NCBI GenBank assembly: GCA_001792895.1
Contig: MARA01000001.1
Coordinates: 2,728,001 to 2,792,000, forward strand
Origin: Lentinus brumalis
Lineage: Eukaryota > Basidiomycota > Agaricomycetes > Polyporales > Polyporaceae
DNA: 64,000 nucleotides
Reading direction: 5' to 3'
Below are positions 12,593 through 24,897 of the stretch, piece by piece. Position 1 is the first letter of the stretch. Each line of letters opens with the position of its first letter. Made by a program: the position numbers and the translations under genes. Below the pieces are notes generated by a model that was given only the letters and a program-made list of their open reading frames with translations, ran no database searches and was not told the origin of the DNA.

Positions 12593-15500
12593 CTAGCTCC
12601 CCTCCACCTCCATGGTCATGCCCGACAGACCCGCATCTTTCGCCTTGCCAGCGCCAAAGATACTCCGGAGCAGACGCTCGGCCTTGTCGCGTTCCTTCCG
12701 CTCGACCTCGATCCCGTCCAGCATTGAGATGTTGGGGCATGCCCGCATGACCAGACCGCGGTAGGCCAGTCGTCCGACGTACGACTCGTCGGGCAGATCC
12801 CGTCGGAACTTGGCATCGAGCTCGCGCCAGACAAGCTCCTTCTGGCCCCGTTCTTTTCGCGGCTTCTGGACCTCGCCGTCGCTCGCATCCGGGAGCATAA
12901 CGGTGGTGCTTGAAGACCGCCCTCGCCCAGCTTGCGAGAGTGGAGCATCAGCCTCTGTGTGCTGCCTGTGCTCTCGGCGGGAGCTGGAGCCTGGTGCTGC
13001 CTGTGGTGCCCGCGATGAACCTTGACGATTGTTTTCCTCCGGTCGAGCACCGCCTATTGGGCCCGGCTCCAGCGCCGGAAGGTCTCCGGCGCGATCGCCG
13101 TCTGACGGCTGCAGTGCCCCTGGTACGTCTTTGACTAGCAGGGGGAGGTACCACCCCAGGGTGCAAGGGTTCATCCTGCGCGTAATGGAGGGTCACGAGC
13201 GCGTGCCAAGTTGCGCGATATGGGAGCCCGATGGAAAACACCGGTCGTAGTGTATGAAGGAGCAGGCACGCGGGAGGAATCATAGTTAGCGATCGGGCAC
13301 ATTCAGTCAAGCGCAAACCCAAACCCAAAACAAGGTACGGGAATAATCTGCACGGGTGCAATCGGGCGAATGGAACTGCGAGCAAGCGATACGCGGCAGC
13401 AGAGTGGCCAGAAGGGTCCACGAGCCAGAGGCACGGGGGGCCACAGAGCATGCAACGGATACGGCATACGATACGGTGGAGGAGGCGCATGCAGGGAAGA
13501 AAACGCGCCACCGGTTCTGGATGCGGTTCGCAGTCGCACGGAGTACACTATACGGCACTCACGTGAAGGATGCCGAAACGCGTTCCCAGCCGCTGCGCCC
13601 CACCCACCAAGCCACCCTGCAAAGATTCCACCCTTCCCACATAGCCCGCGCATATGTGAAGGAGCGGAACGCGGAAGAATGAAGCGAGAAGAAATCGCGG
13701 CTCGGCGCGACTCACCTGAAATCAATCATCTCAATATCCTTCATCCCTCGGACCATGCGAACAAGTTGCTTCGCGCCCTTGATCCGCGAACCGATGATCG
13801 TCAGCTTGCGGAGGCGTGTCAGGCCCTCCAGCGGACGGGGATCTTCAATGAAGTTGTAGTTGAGGTTCAGCACGCGGACATTGGGGACCATGCGCGAGAA
13901 GTCCGCCGGAAGGGTGATGAGGCGGCATGCGGCCAACTCCAGGTAGACAAGGTGGTAGCATGGTTCGGATAGGAATCCAGGCTTGAGGGGATTACCTGCA
14001 CAGCATGGTTGTTGACCAAGTAGGAAGGATCGGGAGGTTAGGACAGATTTGTCAGCAACCGTATACACCGCGGGCACTTTGCCGGTGTTCCCGGCTAGAT
14101 TCGTACCCAATATCGAAACGGGACACTCACCGGACAGATACAGACGCTTCACATCACGTACGTCGCGAATCGATATTGATCTGTGATGCGAACAAGGCAG
14201 ATTAGCACAACGCCTCCGAACTGCACCTCACACCCGGCGCGAGTCGTGAACAAGGCGAGGAGAAGAAGGGTGGGAACGAGGGGCTATCGGTGGACTTACA
14301 GGCCAGCCCGACCGCTCTGGTTCCGAACGCTCAGGTTCTCAAGCTTGGTCAGGCGGTACGCCTTCACAATCGAGCCCAGCGAATTATTGTCGGCGTATAG
14401 CGTGCGAAGGTTTGGGAAAGGGGTTGCATTGAGGGTCTGCAGGCGGTTGCCACTCAAGCGGAGGATGCGCAGGCGAGGCATCGCGACTTCAGGCTCGAAC
14501 TCGCCCAATAGATTGTTGTCTGAAAGAAGACAGTATCAGCATCGCGAGTCATGGAAGCGCAGCTTCAAGCGCAACTGTCATCCTGGGCAGCGAAGATCAA
14601 CTAGCGAGGAGACGCCCGCAGTCCTTCTCAATACGGCAGGCGACGGCCAGACGGTTACAGTATGCGAATTCACCCACCAAGATTGAGTGCGACGAGTGAT
14701 GGGACGGACGCAAGGCCTCCGATGCTGGATAGTCGGTTATGGCTCAGGTTCAACATCTCCAGCCGAGTCCTGTCAAACAGCAACAGCGTGAGTCTGTCGT
14801 AAATGGACGTGATAAATGACCTTCCCGTGCCAGCGCGGCTCCCGAAGACGAGAACGACGCACTGGGCGCGATGATGCCTTGCGCACAGGAAGAAACGTGC
14901 GAGCGACGAACTCACCACCTGAAATCGTTCAGATCTATCTCGCGGATAACGTTGCCTTGTAGACTCAGTTTAATGAGACCGTCCATCTTCTGGAGGCCGT
15001 CCACATTGGCGATGTGGTTGCCATCAGCTCGCAATTCGCGCAGATGTTTCAGGCATTCCAGTTCTAGATTTATGATACATTCAGCTTGTCACTCAGAGCC
15101 ATAGACTTCGGCAACTTACGACGCAGAGAGTCGACTTGATTCCGGCTGATGTCCAGGTTCTCCAGATTCAACAAGTGGCTGAACGAAGTCACCCCTGTTA
15201 ACCTAACCGCAGCGGACGCGCAACCCGGTCAATTAGCAAGAAACCTAGCGGACAGAATGCCATGGGCACGTACAGATTGGACGCGACGGAAAGTGTCCGC
15301 ACGGTACTCGGGACGCCGCTAAGCCACGATAACTGGTTTGAGTTCCTGTCAAGTTCTCCATAGTCAGCTGTCATGCTGCGCGGCAGCATCCACGACCGCG
15401 GGTGTCGGAACGCCGCCGTTCTCCCGCACACCGATCGAGCTACCCTCTCATGAGAAGGACTCTCGCACAGCATACGGCGGCGTCAGGACGGTCTGCGGTG

Positions 15501-18500
15501 GGATCAGGTACTCACAAGGACAATGAATCCAGCTTGGGCAAGAACTCCTTGAGACGCGCTGTGCTGTCAATGTTGCGTCCAGACAGGTCGATGGAGGTAA
15601 GCTCTTCCCAATGCGGCTCAAATGGCTGCACGTCGGTTATCACTTGCACCAGGCGGTCGTGGGCAACGCCAAAGCTGCACTCCGTCAGGAACGTCGCGTT
15701 ACCACTCATGCCTCTCGGAGTCTGGGGGTCTGCCGATCTTGAGAATAGCCGCTGCGATGCGTGACGAGCTGAGCCGCTAGCGGACCCAGGACCCGTGTTT
15801 GGTCGTCTTGGCTGCATGGGGCGCATCTCGTCCGTGGGTGGACGCGAGGAAGAGCTGCCTTTCGACGGTGAGTCCTCCTCGAAATCTGCACACCGCCTTG
15901 CAGGTTAGCAACAGGCACGACGCAGCTACAGGCGACCCACGAACCAGCGTTCTCTAAGTCGTCCAACAGGTTCGCTATCCTCTTCGACCGCGCCGACGGG
16001 ACCAACACAGCGTTGCTCCTATCCCCCGCCCTTGAACCAGATGGCAGAGGGCTGTCATCATCGCCAAGAGCAGAGCCATCGGGTGTCGGTATGTTCCTCC
16101 CAATGCCGCGGATGGGTCCGTCGCGCTTGCCATCCGAGAAGCTCACTGACCGACGGTGGCCTCTCCGATTCGCAGGCGTCTGCATCTTGTTCCCCTTCAG
16201 CACGGACATGGGCGTGATGCTTGTGCTCTTCAACGCGGATCGGGGTACAGGCGTCATCCCGCTCACTGACCGACTCGCCGGGAGGGGTGTAGCGGCGACG
16301 ACGGAGGGACCAGCGGGTCCGCGAGGCGCACCGACGAGGAACCTCGGAGGTGTGTCTCCATACACAGGCTCGACCATAGACTCATCTGCGAAGGCAGGGT
16401 TCGCGTCAGGTCTCTCGAGCGGCAGGTCCATCGTCGCGGTCGGAACGGTGCTGCCCGTGCCATCCTCCCTTTCATCGTCGCTGGCGCTGGCATCGCTGTC
16501 CGTGAACAAGGAGTCGACCGGTTCACCCTCTTCGCCGACGTGTATGAGATCTTGCGACGGCCCGTCCGTCGAAAAGGATGTCAGCTCTGCCTCTTCGGCG
16601 TCCTCGACCTCGGAGAAGACGTCTTCGACCCTACTCTTGTCCATCGTCATAGAATCGTCCTCGCGCTCCGCATGCCCCTCCGACCCTTCCGTGTGGTGCT
16701 CCGAGTCGTCCTCCCGCAGGCTCTCAATGTCACGAAATGGATCCTCACTCTCCTCTCCTCGGTCGATGTCCGGATCCGGCTCGGCACCTGTCCGAGAAGC
16801 AACGCTCGCCCCGAGCCCAGCGCCCGCATTCCCGTCCGCCTCCGTCATGCCCGCAGTGGCCATCGCCGTGGCCTTGACCCAGCGCATCATGACGCGGTCG
16901 AAGACCATCTTGCCCACTCTTTCCGGCAGTTCGCCGACGTCGCTTGGCTTGATCTGCGTGATGTGCAGCTGCGTGCTCGGTTTCGGTCCCGCGTGCTTGA
17001 CGAACGACTCGGCGCTACCGACTGTGAGTGTCGTACCCGACGCGGTACTCGAAGAGACGAAACGCGTCATGTCCTCGTTCCGGCCCGCGCGCACGGACGA
17101 AGAGGGATACGCGGGCACAGCACCGGAGATTGGTGGCGCGAGAAGGCCAGGGCTCGGCTTCACAGGGGACGGCGGAGCTGTCGAAGTTGAGGCCGTAACG
17201 AGACAGACAGGTGGCGGGGCTGCAGAGACGTCCGTCGCTGCGGGGGGTGAAGGGAACTGTGCGAGCATGTTGGAGCTCTCGAGCGACATACGCGTGAAGT
17301 CTCCGGTGAGGTCACGAGTGAGGTCTTCGGATGGTCGCGCAGAGTGTGTGTGCCGCGCCTTCCGAGGACTCGCTGTCGTGCGCTGTTTCCCTCGGGAGAC
17401 GCTGGTCATCCGGCTGGTCACTACACCAGACGGTCTGCGAGCTTGTGGAAGGACGCTGCTTGGTCTGCGGAGCCCGCCGAGGGTGTTGGTGTCGCCATTG
17501 CGAGAGCGGAGGGAGGGGACAGTGTTGTCTGCGGATACGATTGATGCCTCGGTGATGTCGTCATCATGGAGGTGTGATGCCTCTGTGTCTCCGGAGAATA
17601 GACGTTTTGAACCTTTCATATCTTTTCTGATCTGCTCCATTAGACTTTGAGCTTGCTGGCGGAAGCCCAGTGAAGAGTAGCCAGACTGTTTGGAACTAAC
17701 GGTGCCGTTTGGAGTGGGATCCTTGCTCGACCCGTTATCTGGAACAGCGAGGAACGAGGGACGTCCTAGAGATGCGACCAAATCAATAATCAGGCTACAT
17801 CGGAAGTCATTGAGCAAGATACGAACGTTGAGGCGGCTCCTTGACATGATCCTCAGGCGAGTCAATGCGATCTGCGCCAGGTGACCGCGAAGTCGCGACC
17901 GTGGAGACAGTCGAGAAATCGCGCGCCTTGCGTATCTGCTCCATGAGATTCCTGGACTCGCCGACATAGTCTCGTCGGGAGTTCGGGCGCATGATGATTG
18001 CCGCACCGTCACCCTTCTCGCCGCTGAAATCGCTGGCGGGACTCAGCTTAACACGCTTTGCGCTACGCAGACGAGAGAAGCTCGCTTCGCTCTCGTTGAT
18101 AGGAAACAGGCCCGAGGGCGTGGACTGCTGACTGCCCCGGGTCGTAGGTGGGCCTTCGCCAGACGGAGTGTTGACCGCTATGGAGTCGACCATGGCGGAG
18201 AGATGATCACGCGTAAACGTGTCGTATTGGAACTGGAAGAGACGTAGACGAGGATCTGTTGGTGGAGCGTTCAGAAAGCGGGATGGATTGGTGGGACCAG
18301 GTGTACTCTGGGCCTCGGGGAGGGGGCCGGCAGGATTGAAGGGGCTCGGACGAGGAGCAGTGAAGGTGAACTGGGACTGGGCATCATCGACCTTCAGACC
18401 ATCGCGAGCCTGAACGTTCGCAGCAGAGATCGGTCTGTCCTCTTCGTCTTCCTCCATAAGTGAAGGTTCCGAGGGAGGGACATGGACCTGAGATAGACGA

Positions 18501-18904
18501 GACCGGACAGAGGGCGCGGCAGTGGATCGTAGGGTCTGTGGAGGTAGTGATGTAGCGGAGTGTGGTGGTGATGGAGGCTCAAACATCTTCTCGAGTGCTA
18601 GGGGGCTGAAGAAGTCCTTCACGATGGGTTTCTTGTTGCGCCCGGGAGTCTTGGGCAAGAGAGGTACGGTAGGCATCTCCTCGCGGACGATGAACGTACC
18701 ACCTGAGTTGTCCGACTCGGGGCCATCATGTGGAGAACCAAGGTCGCTGTTGCGCACAAGTACGGAGCCAAGAGGTTGTGTGAAGGAGAGTTCTGAGCCA
18801 GACTGGTCGAAGTCGGCGGACTGGTCGTCATCTTCCCAATCGATGCCGTCGACGTCCGCGAGTTCGTCGGTCAACCAAGCAGGTTTAGGCTGTGCAGAAG
18901 ACAT
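12593..18904 (-). CDS. cdc11: Cdc11/Nud1-type SIN/MEN scaffold with leucine-rich repeats
   Basis: Spindle-pole-body scaffold of the septation initiation / mitotic exit network; in yeasts Cdc11/Nud1 recruits the network kinases and GTPase module. Exons: 18904-17827, 17765-15945, 15885-15516, 15345-15274, 15202-15120, 15063-14916, 14769-14678, 14519-14300, 14180-14131, 13995-13716, 13175-12593. They sum to 4797 nt, 1598 aa. The N-terminus (PAWLTDELADVDGIDWEDD) is acidic. Residues to about 1000 are Ser/Pro-rich and disordered, with two NLMEQIRK / SLMEQIRK motifs near the exon 1/2 junction. Exons 3-10 encode leucine-rich repeats (for example LENLDISRNQVDSL and LEMLNLSHNRLSSI), followed by DFRMNPCTLGWYLPLL and a charged tail ending MTMEVEGS. 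It is longer than the yeast proteins (about 850-1050 aa), the extra length being in the disordered half. The last intron is unusually long (540 nt). Confidence 0.88.
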
Positions 18905-21900
18905 ACGATGGCCCCTGGCGGCGTGTCAGAGGAAGCCAAAGAGCAGACAAAGCGAGTCGGACACGAGAGACAAGCGGATCGAGCGCAACACCAGCCACGA
19001 TCGCTCTGCGCGTGCTGCACGTGACCGCGGGGTCCTTCCCAACTGTGGGTCCATATTTGGGCACTGTTTGTTCCGGACAAATACAGCCAAATCCTCAGCC
19101 ACCGCACAGAGATCTCGCATTCTTCACCTCCATCCACTACAGTAAGTGTGTACAATCTGTCCGGTACAAGTGTGCAAGCGGGGGAATACCGAAAGGTAAG
19201 AACTTCATCTTTTGCCCCGGAATTGATCCGGCAACCCTAACTAAGTACCAACTTCGGTCCGGCCTCCTCCGCAGCCGGCCGGCTCGGCAGCCTTCGTTCC
19301 CGTATCGTTGATCTCGGCAACTTGCAACTTGCACTTACACCCACTTAACCAACCCATGCATAGATCAACGCTCACTATGTAGCCTCCACTCACTTTACTG
19401 TCTATGGCTGAACTCGGCAACTTACTCCTGCTGTAAGACATCTGCAGCCGCCTGTCAATCAATTGATCCGCAACTCAATAATCTCGCCGGGGACTGGACT
19501 GCACCCTGGTGGTCATCTAAATACGATACGACAGCTCGGGTCATCTTCAGTACGATGAAGCTTTTCAGTGGTCGTGAGTGTATACTATCCGTTCCTCACT
19601 TGCTATCGAGAAAGATACTTAGGCCGGCAGAAGTTTCTTGCCTCCTCCATCACGTCCGCTGTCCAAGGCCCAACACTCTATCATTCATGGCCGTCGGAAC
19701 AGATCGCTAACATGTCTTCGATTTCCCATATCCACCCCTCCTGCTCTAGTACCGCCTATTTGCGTTGTCGGTCGCATCTTTGTGGAGTTCGTCATATATC
19801 CAACGCTTTGCTGCTTGACAGGTTGACTCACCCGTCTATGAATCCATCACTTCTGTTCCAAAGCCGCCCAACCCTCGACGAGCTCTTCACCGATACAACC
19901 AAACCGTCCCAGCCGTACCATCAATGGTTTGACATGGCCTGCCTGACACCTGTCAAAGGCTGAGAACTTGTGTCGATCCCCTCATCAATCTGCGCAGTGT
20001 TCATTCGACGTCCACTCGGGGGACAACACTAGCTGTGCGCATGACGACTTGCCTCCAGGATCTTCTCCGTCGAAGATGCATCCCACGGAAGGTCCCCGCG
20101 GCCGCTAGCTGGTGAGAGTTCGAAGGTGTCCTCGGTGGTGACCGTCCTGCCGAATGAAGATGGTCTTCGTCACCAGGTTTCCTCTGACGCTAGACTCGCA
20201 CATCTCCGCGCCGTTCGCCACGAACTTATTCCGCGTTCCATATCAAGTAGTATCCGACGCTCGGAGCGACTCCTCAACTCCGGTATGCGCTCGCCGAAAG
20301 TTCGCCCTGGATGGTTCCTGATATAGCGGAAGGTCCCCTTTGTATCACTAATTCAACAACTGAGGTGCGAACCCTACTCTCGCAATCTATACTGATTCAT
20401 ACGCTACGTAAGACCGCTGGGTCGAGCTTGACGAGCTCCCAGAACGTCACAACGACGATCTTCACAAGGAATACCAAGAGACTTATCAAGCTCAAACTCA
20501 CCGCTGCGCACCAGCCCACAGATCTGGGACACTGTGAAACGGGGTGCGGATGGGAGCGAGGAGCACACAATGCAGAGTAGCTCGATGGGCAGGTTGGGGG
20601 ATCGTTCCCGAGTCGCCGACGCTAGCCTCGTAAGGTCCGTCTCCTGCAACCCTACGGTTCGGCTGTTACGCGGTACTTACGAGAAGACACGCCCTGGCGC
20701 CTTGTGTCGCACGGCCCACTGCCCCGGCTCCAGTTGGTACTTGACGAGCACGCAGGCGAATCCCGGCTATGTTCCCTGGTTCACGAGGAACCCGCCACAC
20801 CGCGTAATCTATCCCGCAGCACCGAAGAGAAGGCCGCCTCGCTCTCCTGCCACTCCCACCGCACGGGCTGTGAGTTAGCGAGGAACGTTTGCGTTTTTGA
20901 GGAGCGCCAGGCTCGGGGCCAGCTGACTTCGTGCCTTGTGCGAGACGGGAGAAGAGGGCGTGTAATGGGAACGTGCGGCGCCCGCGTTCAGGAGGCTCGA
21001 CGTAAGACCCCGTGGGTCGTGGGCATAGCGGGTCGCCACCGGCGTCCCACTCGTGGTTATGGGCTGGGCATCGACGGCTTTTGACCGCTGGAGTTATGAA
21101 ATTACGGGTTGGTTTACGCGGCAGCTCGAGCCTGAAAGGCTAGATGAACCGCACTCACTGCTCGGGTCAGCCTTTCATCATACCCTCAACCAGCTCCTGC
21201 ATTTCCCGCCTCACTAGGCTTGCACTATGCCGATGAAACAGCTTGGTGAAGTGTGGAGATGACGGTGGAAGGCTTTCCGTGCAACGTAAGTCCGCGATTC
21301 CCCAGTCCAACGTGGTCGCTTCTGACCACATTGTACGCCGCAATCGGAAGGTCTGATCTTTTCCGCTGAGCCTGCATCAGGGAGGTACATGACTTCCAAC
21401 CGGCGCAAGGGTCATTCACAGCCGACGGACAAGGTTAGAGTCACGCTGATGCATGGCATGGGGACAAGGTGCGTTGTGGAGTTCATCCATTCAGGATATC
21501 ACACCATCCCCGTCTTCGCATCTGGTCACCGCGCTATCAAACCTTTCGCGCTTCCACTTACCGCCTTCCATGATGAATCACCTTCCGTATCGTCATCGCC
21601 AGACTTCCGACCGTTATCCACGGCCTCATGACCCTACCTTCGTGGTGATTCATGTTCCCTTCACTGCTTCTTCCAATGTTCTTCTTGACTCTCCCGCACA
21701 GTACCCATCCGCCACCTACAGTTCGAAACACACGTCCTCGCCGGTCTCGTTCATTCGCAGGCTCACCGTACGGCTAACCTCTCGAATTTTTTACATGCTC
21801 TTGCCGCTATTCGCGATATCTCGCCTAGATCTCTGCTTCAACCGCACCGGGCAACACGCTGGTTAGTCACGATCAATACGTGTCTGAGGATCCCCCGCAT

Positions 21901-24897
21901 ACAACGCGACCACCATTCAGTGGACTGCCGGTGCACGGCAGTCGCCAATCCCTGGGCTCCTTGCTCATCGCTCGGCCTCAGGCTCTCGCACAGACGTTCA
22001 CGCCAAATCTCTCTCCTCGCGTCTTCGCACTGCACTTACTCCTGCGAGCGAGAGTATCAAGGCACTGCCCGACGACGGCGTGCCTCCACCGCCGCTTGCT
22101 CCATACCTTCATCTAGTCCTCCCTATCCCCGCGGATGTGCCTGGACGAGGCCCGGCTCTCGCCGACGAGACCGGATCGCAAGCCTCAGGACGTTCTGATA
22201 CCGCAGCTCCAGGTGAGTCAAACCCATATATCACAGTGTCGTGTGATGTTCGCTCATGCTCATGCACCTGGATAGTTGATATCTCGAATCGGCTTTGGCT
22301 AGTTGGTCATGCTGCGGGAACAACAGTCCGGGAGCGGTGGAAGAATCAACAGTCATATCTCCAGCCTCGGCTGTGACCTTAGTAGGGCAGCACCGCGTTC
22401 AACGTTCCAGGAGACGACGGGGATCTCGTGCTTCTGACCCCACTCTGTCACTTGTCTCTCAAGCGTCTCTGAATATTTTGCCAAACAGCGGGCCCTCGAC
22501 ACGAATCCGTAAATCGTCAGCTCACACCCATGTGCGACTGTTGGACACAACCATTGTCCTAATCATGCACAATCAGCGCGTCCGCCCTCAATCGAGAGCA
22601 CATGGCCCTCCACACATCTAGGACTGACCGAACGGCGAGTCGAAAGCGATAACGTGGTGTGCGACGGTGCTGTGCCTTAAATCAATAGCAGTCTCTCATG
22701 CTCGGCTGAAGTGAGTGGTCGCTGGTACTTATGAACGCAGCCACGTGGTCACGAATTACAACGAAGAGTGGCTGACGGTCGAACCTGTCAGCCGCAATAG
22801 AAAGCCCGCACGTAGGATCTTCATTTTCTTCCGTGGCGTCTTCCACCTTCGGACTCGAAGGCGGGAGGCGGCACGGAAGGAAAAGAAGACCCTCCCGAGG
22901 GAGAGCCTCCATGAGTTTATCCTCCGTGCCCGCCAGGACACAGAGTGCCGCCTAGTGTAGGCCCCCGAAGGGGTTGGGCACCAGGGGCCAGATTTGACCC
23001 GAGCGAACAAGAGGTGGCTCTCTCATCCACGCGGATCGCATCCACCCAGGCCTAAGGGCTGATCAGACCCTCGGGCAATCGAATGTCGAGGTCTTGAGGT
23101 TGTCGGTCGTGTGTATCGAGTCGACCTGTGTCTATGGGGGGAGGAAGGTCAACCGCAACGATGCCCAGAACGACACACAGCCAGCCACAACACAACAACA
23201 CGGAGCCGAGCCAGCAGCCCCTAGTCAACCACGACGACGACCGACACAGTACAACCCCCGACACGACGACGACCGAAGCACATGCACACAGCCAGCCTCT
23301 CCCGCACCCGCCGTCGTGCTTGAGTCGTGAGTCTTCTGTGCGCGCGCATCGTCGTTCGTCATCGTTCGAGCCCTAGAAACCCCAAGCACTGCAAATCGAG
23401 AACGAAGGTCAACGAGCGATGTAACGCAAACGATGACATTGCCGGCATGAGTCCCCGCTGGGAAACCCGACCTGCGCCGGGGCGTCCCCCATTGCAAGCC
23501 GAGGATACCTGCTCGACCTCCCGGGGCTTGAGCGCGTCACTTGGGATTCGTTCGGCGTGCTAGAAGGTGGGGGTCAGGAGGCAAGAGCAGGTGGGGGCTG
23601 GCGACGCGCGAGGCGGGCTCTTATAGACGGAGGTTGCGATCGAGACTGTCCTCTTGCAAGTTCGCGGCGGGAGTGGACGGTTCGGGTAAGCCTCGTCGAC
23701 GCCAACGTGCACACGCAGGCGCTGTTTGTTTTCTGTACAGCTCATGTACAGTACTGTTCAGTGTTACTTACAGCTGCTACGGTAGAGAGACATTGTCGGA
23801 AGACGTATGAGCCGTGCGCGGGGAGAACCATTGCCGCGAGAGGCTGGATCGCGGAGGTAAATTGAGCGTTTATGCCACGCGAGACGCACGCGGGTGACGT
23901 CGAAATGCGGGGTATAAAGTTTCCATTAGTAGTGGGGTACAAAGCACCGTCTTTCTTCTCGTCCTCATCGCCCGCCACTCCCTCCTCGCCGTCTCTCTCG
24001 TCCCAGGCGGTCCTATAGGCAGCCCCGGACACTGCAAAACAGCGCAGGCATACAGCGCACCCCGCATACCCACAGCGGCGCTCCAAGTCATTGCACGCCG
24101 TGTGGCACATCGTAAGTGTATTCAGCCCAATCAACGCACGCCCGAGGCTCATCTCCCGTCGCCTTCGTCTCTTCACGCAACGAAGCCTACGCAATCAGCT
24201 CTCTGTGGCCGTGTTTCCGACCGGAGAATCGCAAGGCGTCCCCGCAAGCCCCACTTCTTCACCAGCAGTCGTGCTCGAAAACGGCATTGCAGTGGCGCAA
24301 AAGTCCTCGCTTCTCTTCGTACGTATCTCTCCGCGTACTCGTCATAGTGTGTGTGCTCTTCCGTTACCATGCTTGTGTTCTCGCACCGCACTATAAGTGT
24401 GTGTCTCTCCCTACGTGCCCCGGGCGCAGTATACTCGCTGCTTCCATCCCGTCACGCGCTCTTCGCGTTCAGTTCCCTTCTGAGTTATATCAGTGCCAAC
24501 TTGACGTCCTTCGTATGCTGATAGGTTGAGTGCCTGGTGAAGGAATTGCGGGCGGCACATCGCTTCCTGTCATAGACGCATACATTCCCGTCCTGCCTAC
24601 CGGTATGTCCTTCCGTGCTCTAGTAGTCTGGACACTTGTAGCTTATGAACACGCCACCTATGGGCCAGCGTCTCGAGGAGCCGTCATCGGAGAGCTGATT
24701 GTCCGGACCGCGCATTGCCGCTTTCAGCATAAGTTTCAGGTCTGTCATTTGCCGCCGTCATTTGCCTCCGACCATCTATCTGACATCTCACATACCCAGG
24801 CGCGCGCACAGCAGCATAAAATCTTGTGGCGAGCGTCCCTCTCTATCCTCCCACTCGTCACTCTACGTGAGCTCCTCCGACAACTTGGGGTTGCTTG
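18905..24897. other. 6-kb interval with only gene fragments
   Basis: No complete gene could be supported. The minus strand at 20.4-20.65 kb looks like an F-box-type exon (listed separately). Upstream of it, at about 20.69-20.87 kb, short peptides such as FACVLVKYQLEPGQWAVRHK look coding but are cut by a stop. The open frames near 21453-21866, 22715-22960 and 23541-23865 match nothing I know. The final kilobase is probably the promoter and 5' leader of the gene at 24898. Confidence 0.4.
20380..20649 (-). pseudogene. possible F-box-like remnant
   Basis: The minus strand reads LPIELLCIVCSSLPS, similar to the opening helix of fungal F-box domains (LPxEL...). A GTGAGT donor follows after ...ICGLVRS. 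A short downstream exon could read IVVVTFWELVKLDPAVLR, which fits the region that follows in some agaricomycete F-box proteins. No in-frame ATG lies at the 5' end (the open frame begins with TTG after a possible CAG acceptor), and frames break up further downstream. I take it as a decayed or incompletely modelled F-box-like gene. Confidence 0.3.

Noticed and set aside
16013..17650. 545-aa plus-strand frame opposite the Cdc11-like gene
   Set aside because: Antisense shadow of exon 2 of that gene, whose frame, phases and leucine-rich repeats are clearly on the minus strand.
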